Below, piece after piece: positions 34,600 through 47,897 of a stretch of DNA of 64,000 nucleotides; positions within the stretch are counted from its first letter, which is position 1, and the number at the start of each line of letters is the position of its first letter. Source of the DNA: Warburgia ugandensis (Eukaryota; Streptophyta; Magnoliopsida; Canellales; Canellaceae); the NCBI GenBank assembly GCA_035236585.1, contig CP141135.1, forward strand, positions 74,129,057-74,193,056, given 5' to 3'. The position numbers were made by a program, and so were the translations under genes. Under the pieces are notes generated by a model, which was not told where the DNA came from, searched no databases, and was given only the letters and a program-made list of their open reading frames with translations.

Positions 34600-35690
34600 T
34601 CAAGTCTTCACTTGTTGCATAGTCACACAAGTAAACATAAGAAGGAATGGCAGGGAGGAAGACGCATGCCAAGATCTGCCTCGAACGACTTGGTATTCAC
34701 TAGTGTTAGGAAAAAGAAGGATCTTTCAGTCAGAAAACCATACGGTTGTTATGTACATCCATGACATAAGGCGTGTTTCCTACCATTCCAAACATATGGA
34801 AGCCTAGACTTAATCCAAATTGGAAAAAAGTAATGGAGAAGAATAAACTCCGACTGATTTTCTTTTTCACCAAGCCCTCTTGCTTTTATTTACAGTTAAT
34901 TTCATCTTCAGGATAATTATGTATTGGCATTTAGATGACTTTAGAAGGAAGAAGGAAATAACCTGCAAATAAGTAAATTAATGTATAGCCTCGTTACATC
35001 ACTATTTTATTGTTTTTGATCCACCCCAGACGAACTTGTCTTCCTCGCTAACCAATTTAATTGACATAAATATTAAATAGGGATTAAACTATTCTCTCCC
35101 AGTTACAAGTTTGTGAAATGTTCAAGAAGAATTTACAAAAGGAAAAGGGTGAGTAATCATTTAGCCAACTAAAATTTAACTCACTAGAGAGGCAGTACTC
35201 GAAGGCATAATTGATCACGTAATCGTTTGCTCTTCTCGTGGAAAGGGGTCTTGTTACCCAATCTTTCCTCCTACAATCATACAAATCAGGGCCCATACTT
35301 AGTATAATTCCACTGTTCAAATAAACTCTAGGGTGACCCCTGATCAATTCGAGCTGCAAATGTAGACGAAAGATCCAAAATGTCGATTGCTGATCCTGAA
35401 GAAACTGCCATTAATCTGAATCTATCTAGAGAAAAACAACTATAGCACCTACAATGCTTCCTAAGAATGGAAATAGAGGGAGACAAATCAGCAAGCAAAT
35501 GATTGGAAAATCTTTTAATATTTTGGGAAATTTATAGTTGTTAGGTTATACTGAGTTTCAAGCTGCGGCTCATCAATAACTCAGATTAACAGATAAATGA
35601 TTATATATCACTGAAAGAATTGACTCTCTACTGTCCTCTAGGAAAAATATGAGTCTCACTGTTACTTAGCTAATTAAGTTTCCATTATTT
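34600..35690. repeat. Duplicated non-coding flank
   Basis: Matches 21540-22680 closely. The copy at 7690-8230 lacks about 450 bp by a deletion between TTTCCT motifs. No gene seen. Confidence 0.75.
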
Positions 35691-35700
35691 CTTCCCTATT

Positions 35701-35909
35701 GGTGCAACGGTAGAGTAGTCGTTGTGTGACCTGGAGGTCATTGGTTTGAGGCATGGAAACAGCCTCTTGCAAAAATACAAGGTAAGGCTGTGTACTATAG
35801 TCCCATGTGGTCTGCCCCTCCTCTGGACCCCACATATGGGGGAGCTTCGTGCACTAAGCTGCCCTTCTTTTCTTTTCTTTTCTTTTTTTTTCTTTTTTTT
35901 TTTTTTTTT
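35701..35909 (+). mobile_element. Au-type SINE, copy 3
   Basis: Same motifs as copies 1 and 2, with an enlarged T/C-rich tail (about 45 bp). Confidence 0.88.
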
Positions 35910-35928
35910 CTATTTCTACCTTCCACCT

Positions 35929-36300
35929 TGATAGGGTTAAATTGCCAATCAGCGCAAATCTGACCCTAGGATCTCTAGACCATAGGGTCACACGATCAAA
36001 CACACACATACACAAAATAGGAAAGACAGAGTTTTAGGAGGTTCGGCCAAATGGCCTACATTCACGGGAGAAAGAATACTATCTGACTAGATTACATGTC
36101 TCTCACCTCTCTCAAATCTATATCTCTTATTTATAGGAGTTATAAGTGTAAGATCGTCAAAACCAATGGCTGTTACAGTCATCTTTTCTAGCGCCATAGC
36201 CGTCAATGTTGAATTGCCTGAGTTGGTTTGATGCTGACCTTGTAGATGTCGGCTATCAACATCATGTGGTTTGGCCAAATGGCCTACATCCACCCCAACA
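35929..36300 (-). repeat. Solo copia LTR, copy 3 (372 bp)
   Basis: TGATAGGG...CCCCAACA, left flank CACCT and right flank ATCCT, as in copy 1. Orientation inferred as for copies 1 and 2. Confidence 0.85.
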
Positions 36301-36302
36301 AT

Positions 36303-36418
36303 CCTTCCATTCAACTCTTGAATCTATCTAGTCAACTTATTTCCCACAGCTCTATACCACACCTTCCATTCAACTCTTGAATCTATCTAGTCAACTTATT
36401 TCCCACAGCTCTATACCA
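36303..36418. repeat. Two-copy tandem repeat, about 55 bp
   Basis: Same duplication as at 23258-23370. Confidence 0.85.
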
Positions 36419-36508
36419 GAGTTCATAAGGCCTCTAGGCAAGGGCTGTTTTCTCCAGAATTAGAAGCTATAATTTGTTTACTCTTCATACTTATCGTGAA
36501 GACAAGTC

Positions 36509-36923
36509 ATGGATCGATCTCAGTTTCTAGCGTTTCTTTTTATTTCAATGCTTCTTCTTAACGGCTGCTCTAAAGGTAACAGTGCTATTCCCTTTTCCTT
36601 TGAATATCTTATTTTATTTTTTTTCTTTATTTGCTCCATCAAATTAGGTGTTTCAAGTGCTTTGATTTGTAGGATTTGGAAGAAAGCAAGTTAGATCCAC
36701 AAAAGAAGATCCTTTCAGACTGCTTGAAGTTAGTTTATCTTTCTCTATTTCTGAGATTATCATTCACTTAGCAGGGCCTTTTAGGTGATAGTCTTATCTA
36801 AGGTCTTTATTTTGTTTGGTTGGGTTTTAGGAGAATCTGAAGGAAGAGATACCAATGACCGAAGTTCGTTCTTCCGACTACAATGATCCTGATCACAATG
36901 GAAGCCCTGGAATTGGTAATTGA
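36509..36923 (+). CDS. DY-peptide precursor, MDRSQ subtype, copy C (71 aa, 3 exons)
   Basis: Exons 36509-36575, 36673-36728 and 36831-36923 with GT-AG introns. Signal peptide identical in type to copy B. Exon 3 ends VRSSDYNDPDHNGSPGIGN. Acidic residues on both sides of Tyr (D-Y-N-D) favour sulfation. The C-terminus SPGIGN is conserved in all three copies, while the residues between Tyr and NGSPG change (DYNDPDH here, DYKSPNR and NYDSPNR in the others). Confidence 0.83.
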
Positions 36924-37408
36924 TTGATTCAGACCTTACTGTGAGCGTCAAATGAAGCACAACTCTGCATATAATTCAAGTGCCAAATTGTGAATTTGTC
37001 TACTTATCGTAAATATGCTTTTAAAAGCACGCTGGTGTTGGTGTGCGTAGAGATAGTTTATGTTTTAGCTGGATTGTTTCCTAATTTAGATTCAGTCAAC
37101 TAAGAACTCACCATCTAACTTGGATGAGGGAGCAACTCATGGATATTATTGTCAATGTGGTAGTTCAATAACACATCTATTTTCAATTACTTGCTTTATA
37201 CTATTGTTTAGATATTTGTTTAGCTGCTCTGAAAATCTATTACTTGCAATTCAATTTGGAAACAAGGTTTATGTTATATAGACGTCTCAATTTTGATGGA
37301 GCTTAATTTATAGAAGAAAGCAACTTCATCAAATCCTCGAACTACCCACTCTAGAGCATTGAGAATCCATTTCAAGGAACAATGAACTGGCATATCCGAC
37401 AATTCCAC

Positions 37409-37518
<110 letters not shown>

Positions 37519-38203
37519 CCAACCCAACGAAACACCCAGCCCGCCACCCCCCTTACCCGCCTGCCCATCCACCAGTACCCCTCGCCTGCCCAACTGAATT
37601 CACTTGATCTTTTTTGATTTCGTAGTTTATATTTAACGTATTTGTGATGATGCCCAGATAGTGTCAATATTACTAGCTGCTTGGAATTGATTTGGCCTGT
37701 TTTTTCGTAGGTCCGATTTTTTTATCCACGTCTAACTTTTACCCTACTATGACCCATGTGAACCAACTTAGTTATGGTAGTACTTGGGCAAGCCGACTCC
37801 TTTGCTTCATGGTGGTTTTTACCAGAAGTGGTCAGAAGTGGCAGCCAACTTAACCCAAAGGAAACTTTGCATTCTACCACATCAGAATCTAATCCAAGTC
37901 TCTTTCTTATCAAAATTGACGGTTCGCATAACCGATAGAAAGCAACAGCATGGCCCATTTGATCAACTCTAGTAGATATACGGCCTAATGATGCACATTC
38001 AAGACTGTTAATATTGGTCAGACTCCGACATTGGCACCAGTCCAGGAATTACAAACCAACCATGCCTCACAGTGGGCGAGTTTCAAATTAATAGCAAAGC
38101 AAACAGGTCTGAAAAAAGGTCAATTCTGATAAAAAACAAACTTCCAAAGGTGATATGAAAAGAACTCGGATATCCAGGATCATGCTAGCTAAATCTTTGT
38201 TGT

Positions 38204-38518
38204 TCAGTTATTTTGTTCGGCTAAAGCCTTGGGAGGACTTCTAGGCCTATGTCTCGATGGGTTATTTCCTTGACTACGTCTCAGAGGTTGAGGACGCCTT
38301 GGCTCGTCATAGTCCCTCATGGTAGATGATATCATCGACCTTTCAGATATCTCCTTAGGATAAAACAAAAATGGAAAAACTAAATAAATCAAGATAATAG
38401 TTTATAAAACTGTTGGAAGATAGAAAATGCTACAATAGAGGTAGAGAAACAAGAGAACTAGCCTTAAGTTGATCTGTATGGACTTGCTTCTCATATTTTA
38501 TTTCCTTTCGCCCAAGTC
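38204..38518 (-). pseudogene. Peptide gene, MARSC subtype, copy 2, exon 1 deleted
   Basis: Exon 2 38518-38463 and exon 3 38353-38204 are open and spliceable (GC-AG intron). Exon 3 reads ISERSMISSTMRDYDEPRRP, then a long basic tail with NNPSRHRPRSPPKA, ending EQNN. The signal-peptide exon is missing: the sequence jumps from the exon 2 flank to the far upstream region at a CTTGAGT-like repeat (38534). Its exon 3 is the longest of the family (49 codons) and is well preserved, so loss is probably recent. Confidence 0.8.
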
Positions 38519-38836
38519 CTACAACATAGAGGAGAAGCTTGAGTCATGTAATTCAAACATCTTTCTTTTACTACTTTGTTCTATGAACAAGAAATGAGAA
38601 AAGTATGCGAATGCCAAAATCAAACTATGACTTCAAACTTCTCCTTCAAACTAAGAGAAAAGTATGCTAGAGACCAAGAAAAGAAAAAGAAATGAAGAAA
38701 TAGTAAAGAGAAAATATATTCCCACGCCTTTTTTATAACCAGCTATCAACCTGCACATTTTTCTTCAATCCTTTTCTCTTCCAATAAAGGTAACTCTTTA
38801 ACTTTCTCTATTTATGCACCTAAGGTAATAAAGAAA

Positions 38837-41800
38837 TGTGACGACCCAGGTTTTTGAAACACATTTTATAATATATTTTTCAAAGGCAAGGGCGTCCCCT
38901 TAGTAAAAAAAATTTCGCAAAACAAAGCAGCGGAAATTCTTTTATTTTAAAATTTGTTTTGAAAACCCAAGTCACCACTTCATACATAACATAAGTACAA
39001 TTTGTATACAAAATAAAATTCCATTGAAGGAATATGATTTTATTAAACTTCCAAGATCCATCCAGTGGTTCACAGTACACAACCCATTGTATCATTACAA
39101 TACTTGTCCAAATACACAATTCAAATTACAAAGTTCTAAATACAATACATGCTCTCTATACAATGTTTCAAGGGATATACCCTTATTACTTATTCTTCAC
39201 TAGTTCTTCAAATCTTGAGCTCCTAAGTCTCCTTCTCTGTATCTGAGATATTGTAAACATTCGAACATTTATAATATCTCAGTAAGCTATGCTTAGTAGG
39301 GGATAAGAATGTAAGTTATTGACAGTAAAATCTCAATATTTAACTATCCCATAATTCATTCTATCATAAACACATTCACAGACCATTATTATTTATATGA
39401 ACATCTCATTTCCTTATCATTTGTGTTCACCTTTATACATACATAGTATATAAGAACAAATCCGTTAAAATTGTAAAAATAATCAATAATCATTTTCATA
39501 CAAAACTGATCAACTCCTTTCATTATAGGAGATTTATATTTCAACAAGTTACTATACTGGGATTTTCCCTTCTTGGGAAAAATATTGGTAATATACAATT
39601 ACCTGGCATTTCATCATGTCATCCCTTAAGGCATTTCACTATGCCAATTTCATATGCATCATAATGCAAAATAATCAAGGACTACTATGCTTGCAGTCTG
39701 ATCCGTATAGCGCGCCCGGATAACTGTTCAATAATCCACTTATACCATTCACAGTGGAAATTACAATATCGATGTCCATATGGGAGGACCATGGCTGTCA
39801 CAGTGGTGGCCTTTCCATAATTGCCCCACCCGACTTTTAGCCTTTCTTAGGCTTGATATTCAATATCATCAAGTTTCAGAGAGTGGGTGGCTAAACCCTC
39901 TTAACTCTCCTAGCATAGCATCCCCAGGCCTATGCATATTTAAAACAAAACCACAAGCCTCCAAACTTGTATGTAAAATAATACTTATACATATCAGACT
40001 ATCTGTCTGTTTATTTAGGGTTGGAATATTTTCTACTTTCCTATTCACTTAGGGTTGTTCTAAATTCTCAACTTAACCATTTAATACTTATTTTTCTCAT
40101 CATTTGGTTAGATCATATTTCAATTTGAGGTATTTACCTTAATATATTTGTATCATACATGTCAATACTTCAAAACATAAGATCATGTATTAGACATGTA
40201 TCTTCATGTAAAAGCATTCTTAATAATCCACCTACCTCAATAAGGTATTCTTACTCCTTGAAATATGTCATAGTCTCGATCAACATATATCTGTCAAATT
40301 ATATGTATAATGTCATTTTTCTAATCAATGGTACATACTACATGGTCTTTTGATCATCCTTATGTAGGATGTTCTGAATCTTTCTTCCTTGAATATCATA
40401 TATCCATGGGTTTAATATCATCTATACAAATACTATCTATATAATACATAAGAATCTAATTTACATTGATGTTTTTTTTTCCTTATTTTTTTTTTATCAT
40501 ACAAGATCTCATCTTGTTTGATCATCCTTATCTTACTTACTATTTTTATTAGGGTTAGATAATTTGCTATCTTTTTATGTTCTTATTATTATTCAACCAG
40601 TTAGTGTCTTACTTGGTTGAAGATAATTTATTTCTTCCTATTACTAGACAACTCCTCCTTATTTTAGGATGACTAGTACTTACCAGTTAAAGTCTGCTCA
40701 AAAAGTGGTTAATACAACCCTCATGTAAGAAGGCATTTAGACCTCTCTTACGTCAATGGGAGGTGAGGGAAAAACACTTGGCTCTTGTATTCCCCCTATA
40801 ACCACAATGTTCAGAGTCCACTGGAGTGGTACTAGCTCAACCTTTGACAAGGTTCCTATGAGCTCTTTACCTTAAGTCCCTTATCTAATTGATTTTAATT
40901 AATTTCCATGGATATGCACAATGTCATCCATGGATGTTCATTATTTTCCTACTTTGGGCCAAGGAAATGATAAATCATTCCTTATATTGTCCTACTAACT
41001 ATAGCCCTTATTAAGTCAAAATCATTCATTCATCTTAGTTGTCCATGAATTTCTATATTTTATTAGTTTACATTTTTGGTGATTTATGCTCCTTATATCT
41101 TAACAATTACTTAACAATTGAATAAAATTTGACAATAAGTAAATCATCAACTTGAAAGCATAAAACAAATATAAGTTTAACAACTATATACTAACATTCT
41201 TCCTATGAATGTAACTTAAGCTAGTGAAATAAAACTAACATGATCCTAAGTTATGAAATACATAAAATTGTATTTCTATCTTAATGGAATCCTATTTAAA
41301 TCTCTAATTTACACTAACATGATCCTAAGATAATCAAATCTACTAACAAATTACTCATTTAGGGCATATCATACTAAAATTTAAATATTACACTATCATG
41401 CTTTCTAACTTAGAACATAAATCACATGTACACCTTTATATCCAATAAAAGATAATTAAAACTTAGAACATAAATCACATTTACACTTCTATATCCAATA
41501 AAATATAATTAAAATAATTTTATTAAGATTATTATAAACCTTTAAATATGATCCAACCATTAGATCTTAGGTGTTTTCCTTTAGATTAAGGGTTTTAATT
41601 ACCTTTAAGGTTTTTAATCCATTCAGATCCAAAAATCATATCCACTTGATTTTGTCACATTTCATCCATGATCTAACTGGATTCCATCATAATATCATTC
41701 CTTTAATCCATCCCAAGGATCTGATCATACTTGATCTCATTGATCAAGTGGGTCCCTTTATATTTTATTATTATTTTTATTTTAGGGTTTTTCTACCATA

Positions 41801-43326
41801 AAGGGCAGATCCCCTAATTTATCCAAGATCTGTCCAAATTAAGCATAAATATTACTTTATTACATTATTATATCATCATTAAAATAAATTTTCAAGATCT
41901 GATCACCTCAGATCTTGAAGATCTTAGAAATTTGACACTTATTTCCAAAATACAGAAAAATACAGAAATAATTTTTAGAAATATTATGACTTCATTAGAA
42001 ACTAGACATTATAAGATTTCCATAGCTTCTTTCCGATCTCAATTTGGAGTTCATATGACTCTACAATCTTAAATTGAAGTTTACAGCCGTTCCTAGGGTC
42101 CATATTTGATCTGGGCCCAGCAGAACTAATCTCTCTTAATTGAGAGTCCAAACCTTGTTAGATTTTCTTAAAAATTGTATCCTAGGGGTTTTTTACCCTT
42201 ATGAATCTATTGTAAAGCTTAGAATTTCAATCTGAGTTCTCTATCACCATGAATTGAAAGCTCTTGTATTTACTTTATTTTTACCATTTTTCATTCAAAT
42301 TAAATTACAGAAAAATAAAAATTACACTAAAACATAATAAATATATATGGTAAGTAGTTCCACCTACCTGATTGGAGAAAAATAATATAATTGATTCCCA
42401 ATTTGAGAGAATTACCGGTTGATGATAATATAGCCCGATTGTCCACCTTTTTGTAATTTTTTTTATTGTTGGAACTGTGGATCTTGAAATTGATTTGGGG
42501 ATTTTGTATATACTGTAGTATAGGAGGTTATGGACAGTGAAATTTATCAGATTCTACCTGGAACGGAGTGCCTAATTGAATTTAGGTCTCTTGTTCCACT
42601 TAGAAAAAGGAGAGATAAATAAGAAAAATAGATATTGGGGAGGGATGAATGAGAATTTGGAGCTGAAACTCCAGGGAAGATTTGAAAATTTCGTGGTTAA
42701 GGTTGTGAAAATTTTTGAAAATTTTTGGAACATATTTATAGCCAAATTTGAATTTTTTATTATTTCTTTTGATAGGATATTTTATTACTTTATAAATTTT
42801 TTATTACAAGTGCATTCTCCATTCTTCGATACAATCTCCACTACATTCTCCACTACTAGTAATAATGCACTGAGCAATTATTGTTGATTCTAGAACATTG
42901 GCCCACTTTGTGGGCCCCAGTTTTATGTGAAAAGACGTTTTTGCCCTTTGAACTCCAAAATTGGAGAATAATAGGCAATATTTGTCCGAACTCGGAATCG
43001 AGCGTACTTAATGGCGTTGGAATCGTATTTCTAAGTACTTCATGAATATTGAGGTCTTATTTCCTGGATATGGAATATGGGTAAAAATACCATTTTACCC
43101 CCAAATGGAGAAAATTAAGAAATTTTCATTTTAACTCAGAATTGAACGTACTTAATGTTGTTTCGATCAGTTTTCCAAGTACATCCATAATTTATATGTT
43201 TTAATTCATAATATAATCTCCATAAAAAGACAATTTTCAATAACCTAATATTCCAACCCAGAGTTTCTAAAAATTCAAACTTTATTAATTTGCCTTAATA
43301 AGTTACAAAAAATTGGGGTCATTACA
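38837..43326. mobile_element. 4490-bp solo-LTR-like insertion, non-coding
   Basis: Starts TGTGACGACCC, ends GGGGTCATTACA, and is flanked by the direct repeat AGAAA (38832-38836 and 43327-43331). The uninterrupted site is visible at about 50120. TG...CA ends and a 5-bp duplication are those of an LTR element. The interior is AT-rich with no gag, pol, primer site or second LTR that I can see. The complementary strand begins TGTAATGACCCC, a style common in large Gypsy (Tat/Ogre-like) LTRs; that lineage assignment is inference. A non-autonomous element is the alternative. Confidence 0.75.
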
Positions 43327-44116
43327 AGAAAAATGCCACACAAGGGCTAAGTTCTGGGATTGACTCTAAAACCTCAAGTAGTTAAGCTTTATTTTTGGAT
43401 GGTCTGACCTATCCATCTTGTTTAGTCTCCATTAAATTGGAGACACCAAAATTCATATCCGATGGATATTTTAGTACTACATTTTAGTGTTTGAATCATA
43501 ACCATCAGAATTTAATTTTGAGGAGAAAAACTACTAGCTAGAAATATCCAATGAGCATGTTTTTCTGGGTGGGGTTTCAGAGTCAGTCTTGGAATTCAAT
43601 TCTGATAGCATTTCTCTATCCAAAGTCCATTAATTGTCCATCTTTTCTGTTTTAGGGATGAGTTTGTAAAGTGTATAGTAAGATAAGCCATGCAATCAAA
43701 ATATCTGACAAATCTAAACCTCTACTTTGTCAACATGGAGAAAAAGGAGGACTCCCATTTCAAACAGCGTACACCCCCATGTAGGATAGCATTTGGTGTA
43801 TGGAACTGTTGCTCCATGTGCTGTCACAAAATGAAGGAGAAGTGAAAGATGGTCAATATTTCAATTAATGCATTGGTGGAAAAGAAGGCTATTGCAAATT
43901 GGTCATGGGAAATTTTGAATTGCATTGAGATAGCAAGGAGCGTAAAGGAGAACCAACTACTGTTCACCACATTGTTTTAAAACTTTTGAGTTAACTCAAA
44001 GCAACACATAGGCAACTCAAAGAAACTCAGACATATTTCAAATGTTAGCAGCTTAGATTTTGAATATTTATAAGGAAAATGTTCATGACCAAATAGCTTG
44101 ACCAGTTGGTTAGATG
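43327..44116. repeat. Duplicated block, copy 3, truncated by copia 3
   Basis: Matches 18000-18760 and 50125-50800, including the upstream flank of the MARRY gene. It stops at 44116, where the copia 3 LTR begins, so the gene itself is missing. It carries an extra insert at about 43935-44005. Confidence 0.8.
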
Positions 44117-44381
44117 TGTTAAGATTTAGTTATTTGAAAGATAGTGGTTTGAGTGGCTTTGAAAGTTGAATATTGGCAGTTTTATGGGAGTTAGTGGTAA
44201 AAGTTAGTGGTTGTTTTATGGGAGTTAGTGGTAAAAGTTAGTGGCTATTTTATAGAAGTTAGTGGAGTTAGTGGGGAATATTAGTTTGTTGTTTTACTAC
44301 CATTGTAATGTTTATTTGTAGACTTTTATCAATCAATAGAAGTGTGCTTAATGTTTTGCTCTCTATTTCTCTTGTTTTGCA
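44117..44381 (+). repeat. Copia 3 5' LTR (265 bp)
   Basis: TG...CA, five bases before the primer site. It contains a tandem TTTTATGGGAGTTAGTGGTA repeat. Confidence 0.8.
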
Positions 44382-45790
44382 TCAGCGGTATCAGAGCCAC
44401 TGTGAGGGAAGAGAGTGCTTGAGTGCAAAGAAAAATTGTGAGTGTCAAAACAGAAGTGAGATCTGTGAGGAAGAAAAAGGTGAGAAAGTATAGCAGTAAC
44501 TTTCTTCCATTGCAGTAGCAACGATTCATTCATGGCTTTAGAAAACTTTGTGCAACCAGTTATTCCTCGCTTTGATGGTCACTATGACCATTGGAGCATG
44601 CTAATGGAGAACTCCTTAAAGTCCAAAGAATATTAGCAGGTTGTTGATGGAGGTGTAGCAAAGCTAGCTGCTGGTACAGTTTTGACAAATGCACAAAAAG
44701 CAGAGTTAGAAGCTTTGAAACTAAATAATTTGAAGGCAAACAATTATCTTCTTCAAGCAATTGACCCGTCTATCTTGGAAACAATTCTCAGCAAAGAAAC
44801 TTCCAAGCAAATTTGGGATTCAATGAAGAAAAAATATCAAGGCTCGTCAAGGGTGAAGTGTGCACAGCTTCAAGTTTTGAGGAGGGATTTTGAGACTCTA
44901 CAAATGAAAGATGGTGAGTCTATTACTAATTATTGTGCAAGGACCATGGGGATAGCAAACAAAATACGATTCCATTGTGAGAAAATAGAAGACGTTGCTA
45001 TCGTTGAAAAGATATTATATTCCATAGCATCAAAGCATGATTATGTTGTTTGCTCAATTAAAGAATCTAAAGATATTGATGAACTCTCACTTGATGAACT
45101 CCAGAGCCCTTTATTGGTCCATAAACAAAAGATGAACCGAAGTTTAACTACAGATGAGCGAGCTCTAAAAGCTTTTACCTTTACTCAACTCTCAAATTTT
45201 AGAGGAAGGGGTAGAGGTAGAGGTAAAGAAAGAAGAGGTCGAGGCAACAGAGATGGAAGTAGACATTGTCAAATTTTCAAAGCTAATGATGACCAATTTC
45301 TAGGCAAAGGCAAATGACGAGATCAACAATTTGACAAATCCAAGGTAAAGTGCTTTAGGTGTCATAAATTTGGTCATTATTGTTCCGAATGTTATACTAA
45401 ATTGCATAACGACAAAGAAAAAGGGGAGAAATCCAATTTTGCAGAAAATAAGAAAGTAGAAACTTTATTGATGGCTTACCATGCTAACAAGGAACCTGAA
45501 TCAGATGTTTGGTACATGGATACATGTTGCAGCAATCACATGTGTGGTAGTAAATCTTATTTTTCTTATTTAAATGAAGGCTTTCATTCTACTATGAGTT
45601 TTAGTAATTGCTCTATTGTGAATGTAATGGGAAAAGTGATATTAACATAAGAACCAAGAATGGTTTTGTAAAAACAATTTCTAATGGTTTTTATGTTTTT
45701 AACTTGAAAAGTAATTTATTAAGTGCTGGTCAATTGTAAGAAAAAGGTTATGCAATAACTATTCAGAAGGCTACTTGTGAATACTTAAAC
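44117..45790 (+). mobile_element. Copia 3 fragment B: 5' LTR, gag and protease start
   Basis: LTR 44117-44381 (TGTTAAGA...TTTTGCA), primer site GGTATCAGAGCC at 44387-44398, and gag ATG at 44532 (MALENFVQPVIPRFDGHYDH). A TAG lies at about 44635, then the main gag ORF runs 44682-45317 with a basic RGRGRGK end. The knuckle CFRCHKFGHYCSEC and the protease site WYMDTCCSNHMCG (Gly replaced by Cys) follow. It is truncated after the protease; there is no integrase, RT or 3' LTR. Confidence 0.88.
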
Positions 45791-45794
45791 TAGT

Positions 45795-46640
45795 TCTGCT
45801 TGTCATGTAAAATAATTGACAGCAGTTGCCAAATGCCATTTGGCTGATACATCATAAGATATATGTGGCAAATGCAAGCCTCGGCATGGGACCCACCTGT
45901 TATAGAAATTCCTTAATTTAATATCAATTGCTCTAATATACATGATCACTGATGGTAGGTGCTGAACATGGAACCTCTTATTTGTAAGCCACTGATAATA
46001 TTCAACTTATTGGCTCACTAAAGTTAAATGTAAATTGTTACGAGTATTATAGTCTATTGATTTAGTTCTTGACTCTTAATTGGGCTCACAAAATTAGAAC
46101 CAGATCAAATTTAATTTGATTTTGTTGGCAAAGAATTGGAATTGGACCGTATTGGTTCCAACTAAAAACCATAACCCAAGTTTTTGGTCGAGTTCCTAGG
46201 ACTTCGTTGATAGCCCCAGCCATATGCCTGCCTTGATGACTTAGCTAATCAATTTACGGGTCATCAGTGATCCAAACAATTCACTAAACCGTCAGCTAGA
46301 AGCTATCCCATTTTGGATAATCCAAACCACTGATCGCCAAAGACTAGCTGGCAACAAGTTAATCTAGTTGACTTCATTCTTATGACATCAGGCTACCTTT
46401 TTGTTCTCATATTCTGTAACATTGACTATAGTTGCAGAATTAGAAACTTTTTTTTTCTTATTCTGTAACATTGACTATAGTTGAACTGGCATGAAGACTA
46501 TTGTAAGTATATAGTCCTTGAGAATCAATAATGGGCTTTCAGATTAGAGCATCCTTGGCTACGTGCTAGCTCATTGGACTTTTCTTGAAATGAAAGACCA
46601 TTCTTCAACTCTTCTGTTTCTGGCATCAACTTTCTGATAA
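45795..46640. other. Duplicated non-coding block upstream of the 46705 gene
   Basis: Paralog of 12295-13070. No gene seen. Confidence 0.7.
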
Positions 46641-46647
46641 AACCAGA
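46636..46647 (+). promoter_or_regulatory. TATA-CCAGA element before 46705
   Basis: GATAAAACCAGA, about 68 bp before the ATG, followed by CGATTCTAAGAACAACCCA as before 16470. Confidence 0.6.
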
Positions 46648-46704
46648 GCTTAATTGGTTGTCGATTCTAAGAACAACCCAGTTCCCTACAAGGCAAAAGA
46701 AATC

Positions 46705-47276
46705 ATGAGTCGATCTTTGTTCGTAGCAGTTCTTCTGATTTCAGCTGCTTGCTCTCTACGATTCTCTCAAGGTAGTAGAGATTTGCTATTTTTTCTCCTT
46801 CAGTTTCTTCCATTTCCTTCATGTGTTTTGCACCAAGATATATCTCTATATATATGTAGGAGTCGGTAGAAAAGCCATGGGATTTGAGGAAGAAACTACC
46901 CGCAATCTATTAGAGGTTGGTTTCCCTTTGCGACTTATACTGTGGAAAGCTTGATCCAAGCCCACCTACATGACATTAGCAAGATCTAGGCTGCAGGGTC
47001 TATGGATCGAGCAGATAGTACGTCTGATCAACGGCATACAAATCGACAAGATAGAATGATTCACATTTTAATACTCAAGCTTCCATGCTAAAAGCTTCTT
47101 TTTTTGTTGATTGAAGATTTTGCATTTTCGGCACTAATTTTGACATAATTTTCAAGTCTTTGATTTGCTTGTGTTGATTTTTTCAGGAAAATTGGAAAGA
47201 TTTAAGTGTGGTGGCAGCATTCACGAATGACTATCGTCCCCCAAAACTCAACGATCAACCTGGCAATCATACCTGA
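46705..47276 (+). CDS. DY-peptide precursor, MSRSL subtype (70 aa, 3 exons)
   Basis: Exons 46705-46771, 46860-46915 and 47187-47276, GT-AG, canonical lengths. Signal peptide MSRSLFVAVLLISAACSLRF, exon 2 G-V-G-R-K-A-M-G-F-E-E-E-T-T-R-N-L-L-E, exon 3 ...VVAAFTNDYRPPKLNDQPGN ending H-T. Asn-Asp-Tyr-Arg-Pro-Pro recalls CEP starts (DFRPT) as well as sulfated DY peptides. A second exon 2/exon 3 pair lies downstream (47898-48141) and is compatible in phase with exon 1. Confidence 0.82.
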
Positions 47277-47897
47277 TTATCAAAATAAAGTAAACGAATC
47301 AAGGGCTGATATATGGTGGGCCACCAATTGTTCATGTCTAATCCGGATGTATAATGATCAGATGATGCCAGAACTTGGATTGGAATTAATGAAAAGTGTT
47401 TCTTTTGAAGAACTTTAAAGTTCATGTCTCAATCAAGCATATGAGATCGAATTATCTCTAATGATCGGTTATTAATCTTGATCACTGAGTTGATGTGATC
47501 AAAGGTGTGTTAGTCATTGTCGTTGAAACAGAGGCCATTATTATATGGATAATTATATAATTAAGAAGAGTTCTCTCAAATATTACCAAGTCAACTTTTA
47601 TATCTGCGGATGAAACAACAAAACATCAATTTCATGGATGGATGTGTTCACAATTTACATGTCATGAATCAAAGGATGGGAAAGATTCCAGCCAATGCAT
47701 GGAACACACGTGGCAAATGATGAACTTGACTAGCAATTTACTAGTTGAGAGTTGAAAAACTAAATGGTAATAGAAGAAGAAAATAGTAGTTCTAGTCAAT
47801 GGTGTTGGTAGGATCATCGCCACCACTCGGCATTAATTCCATTCATTTTTCCGATTTTTTTTTTTTTCTTGCTTAGTCTAATTTTCTCTATTTGTAG

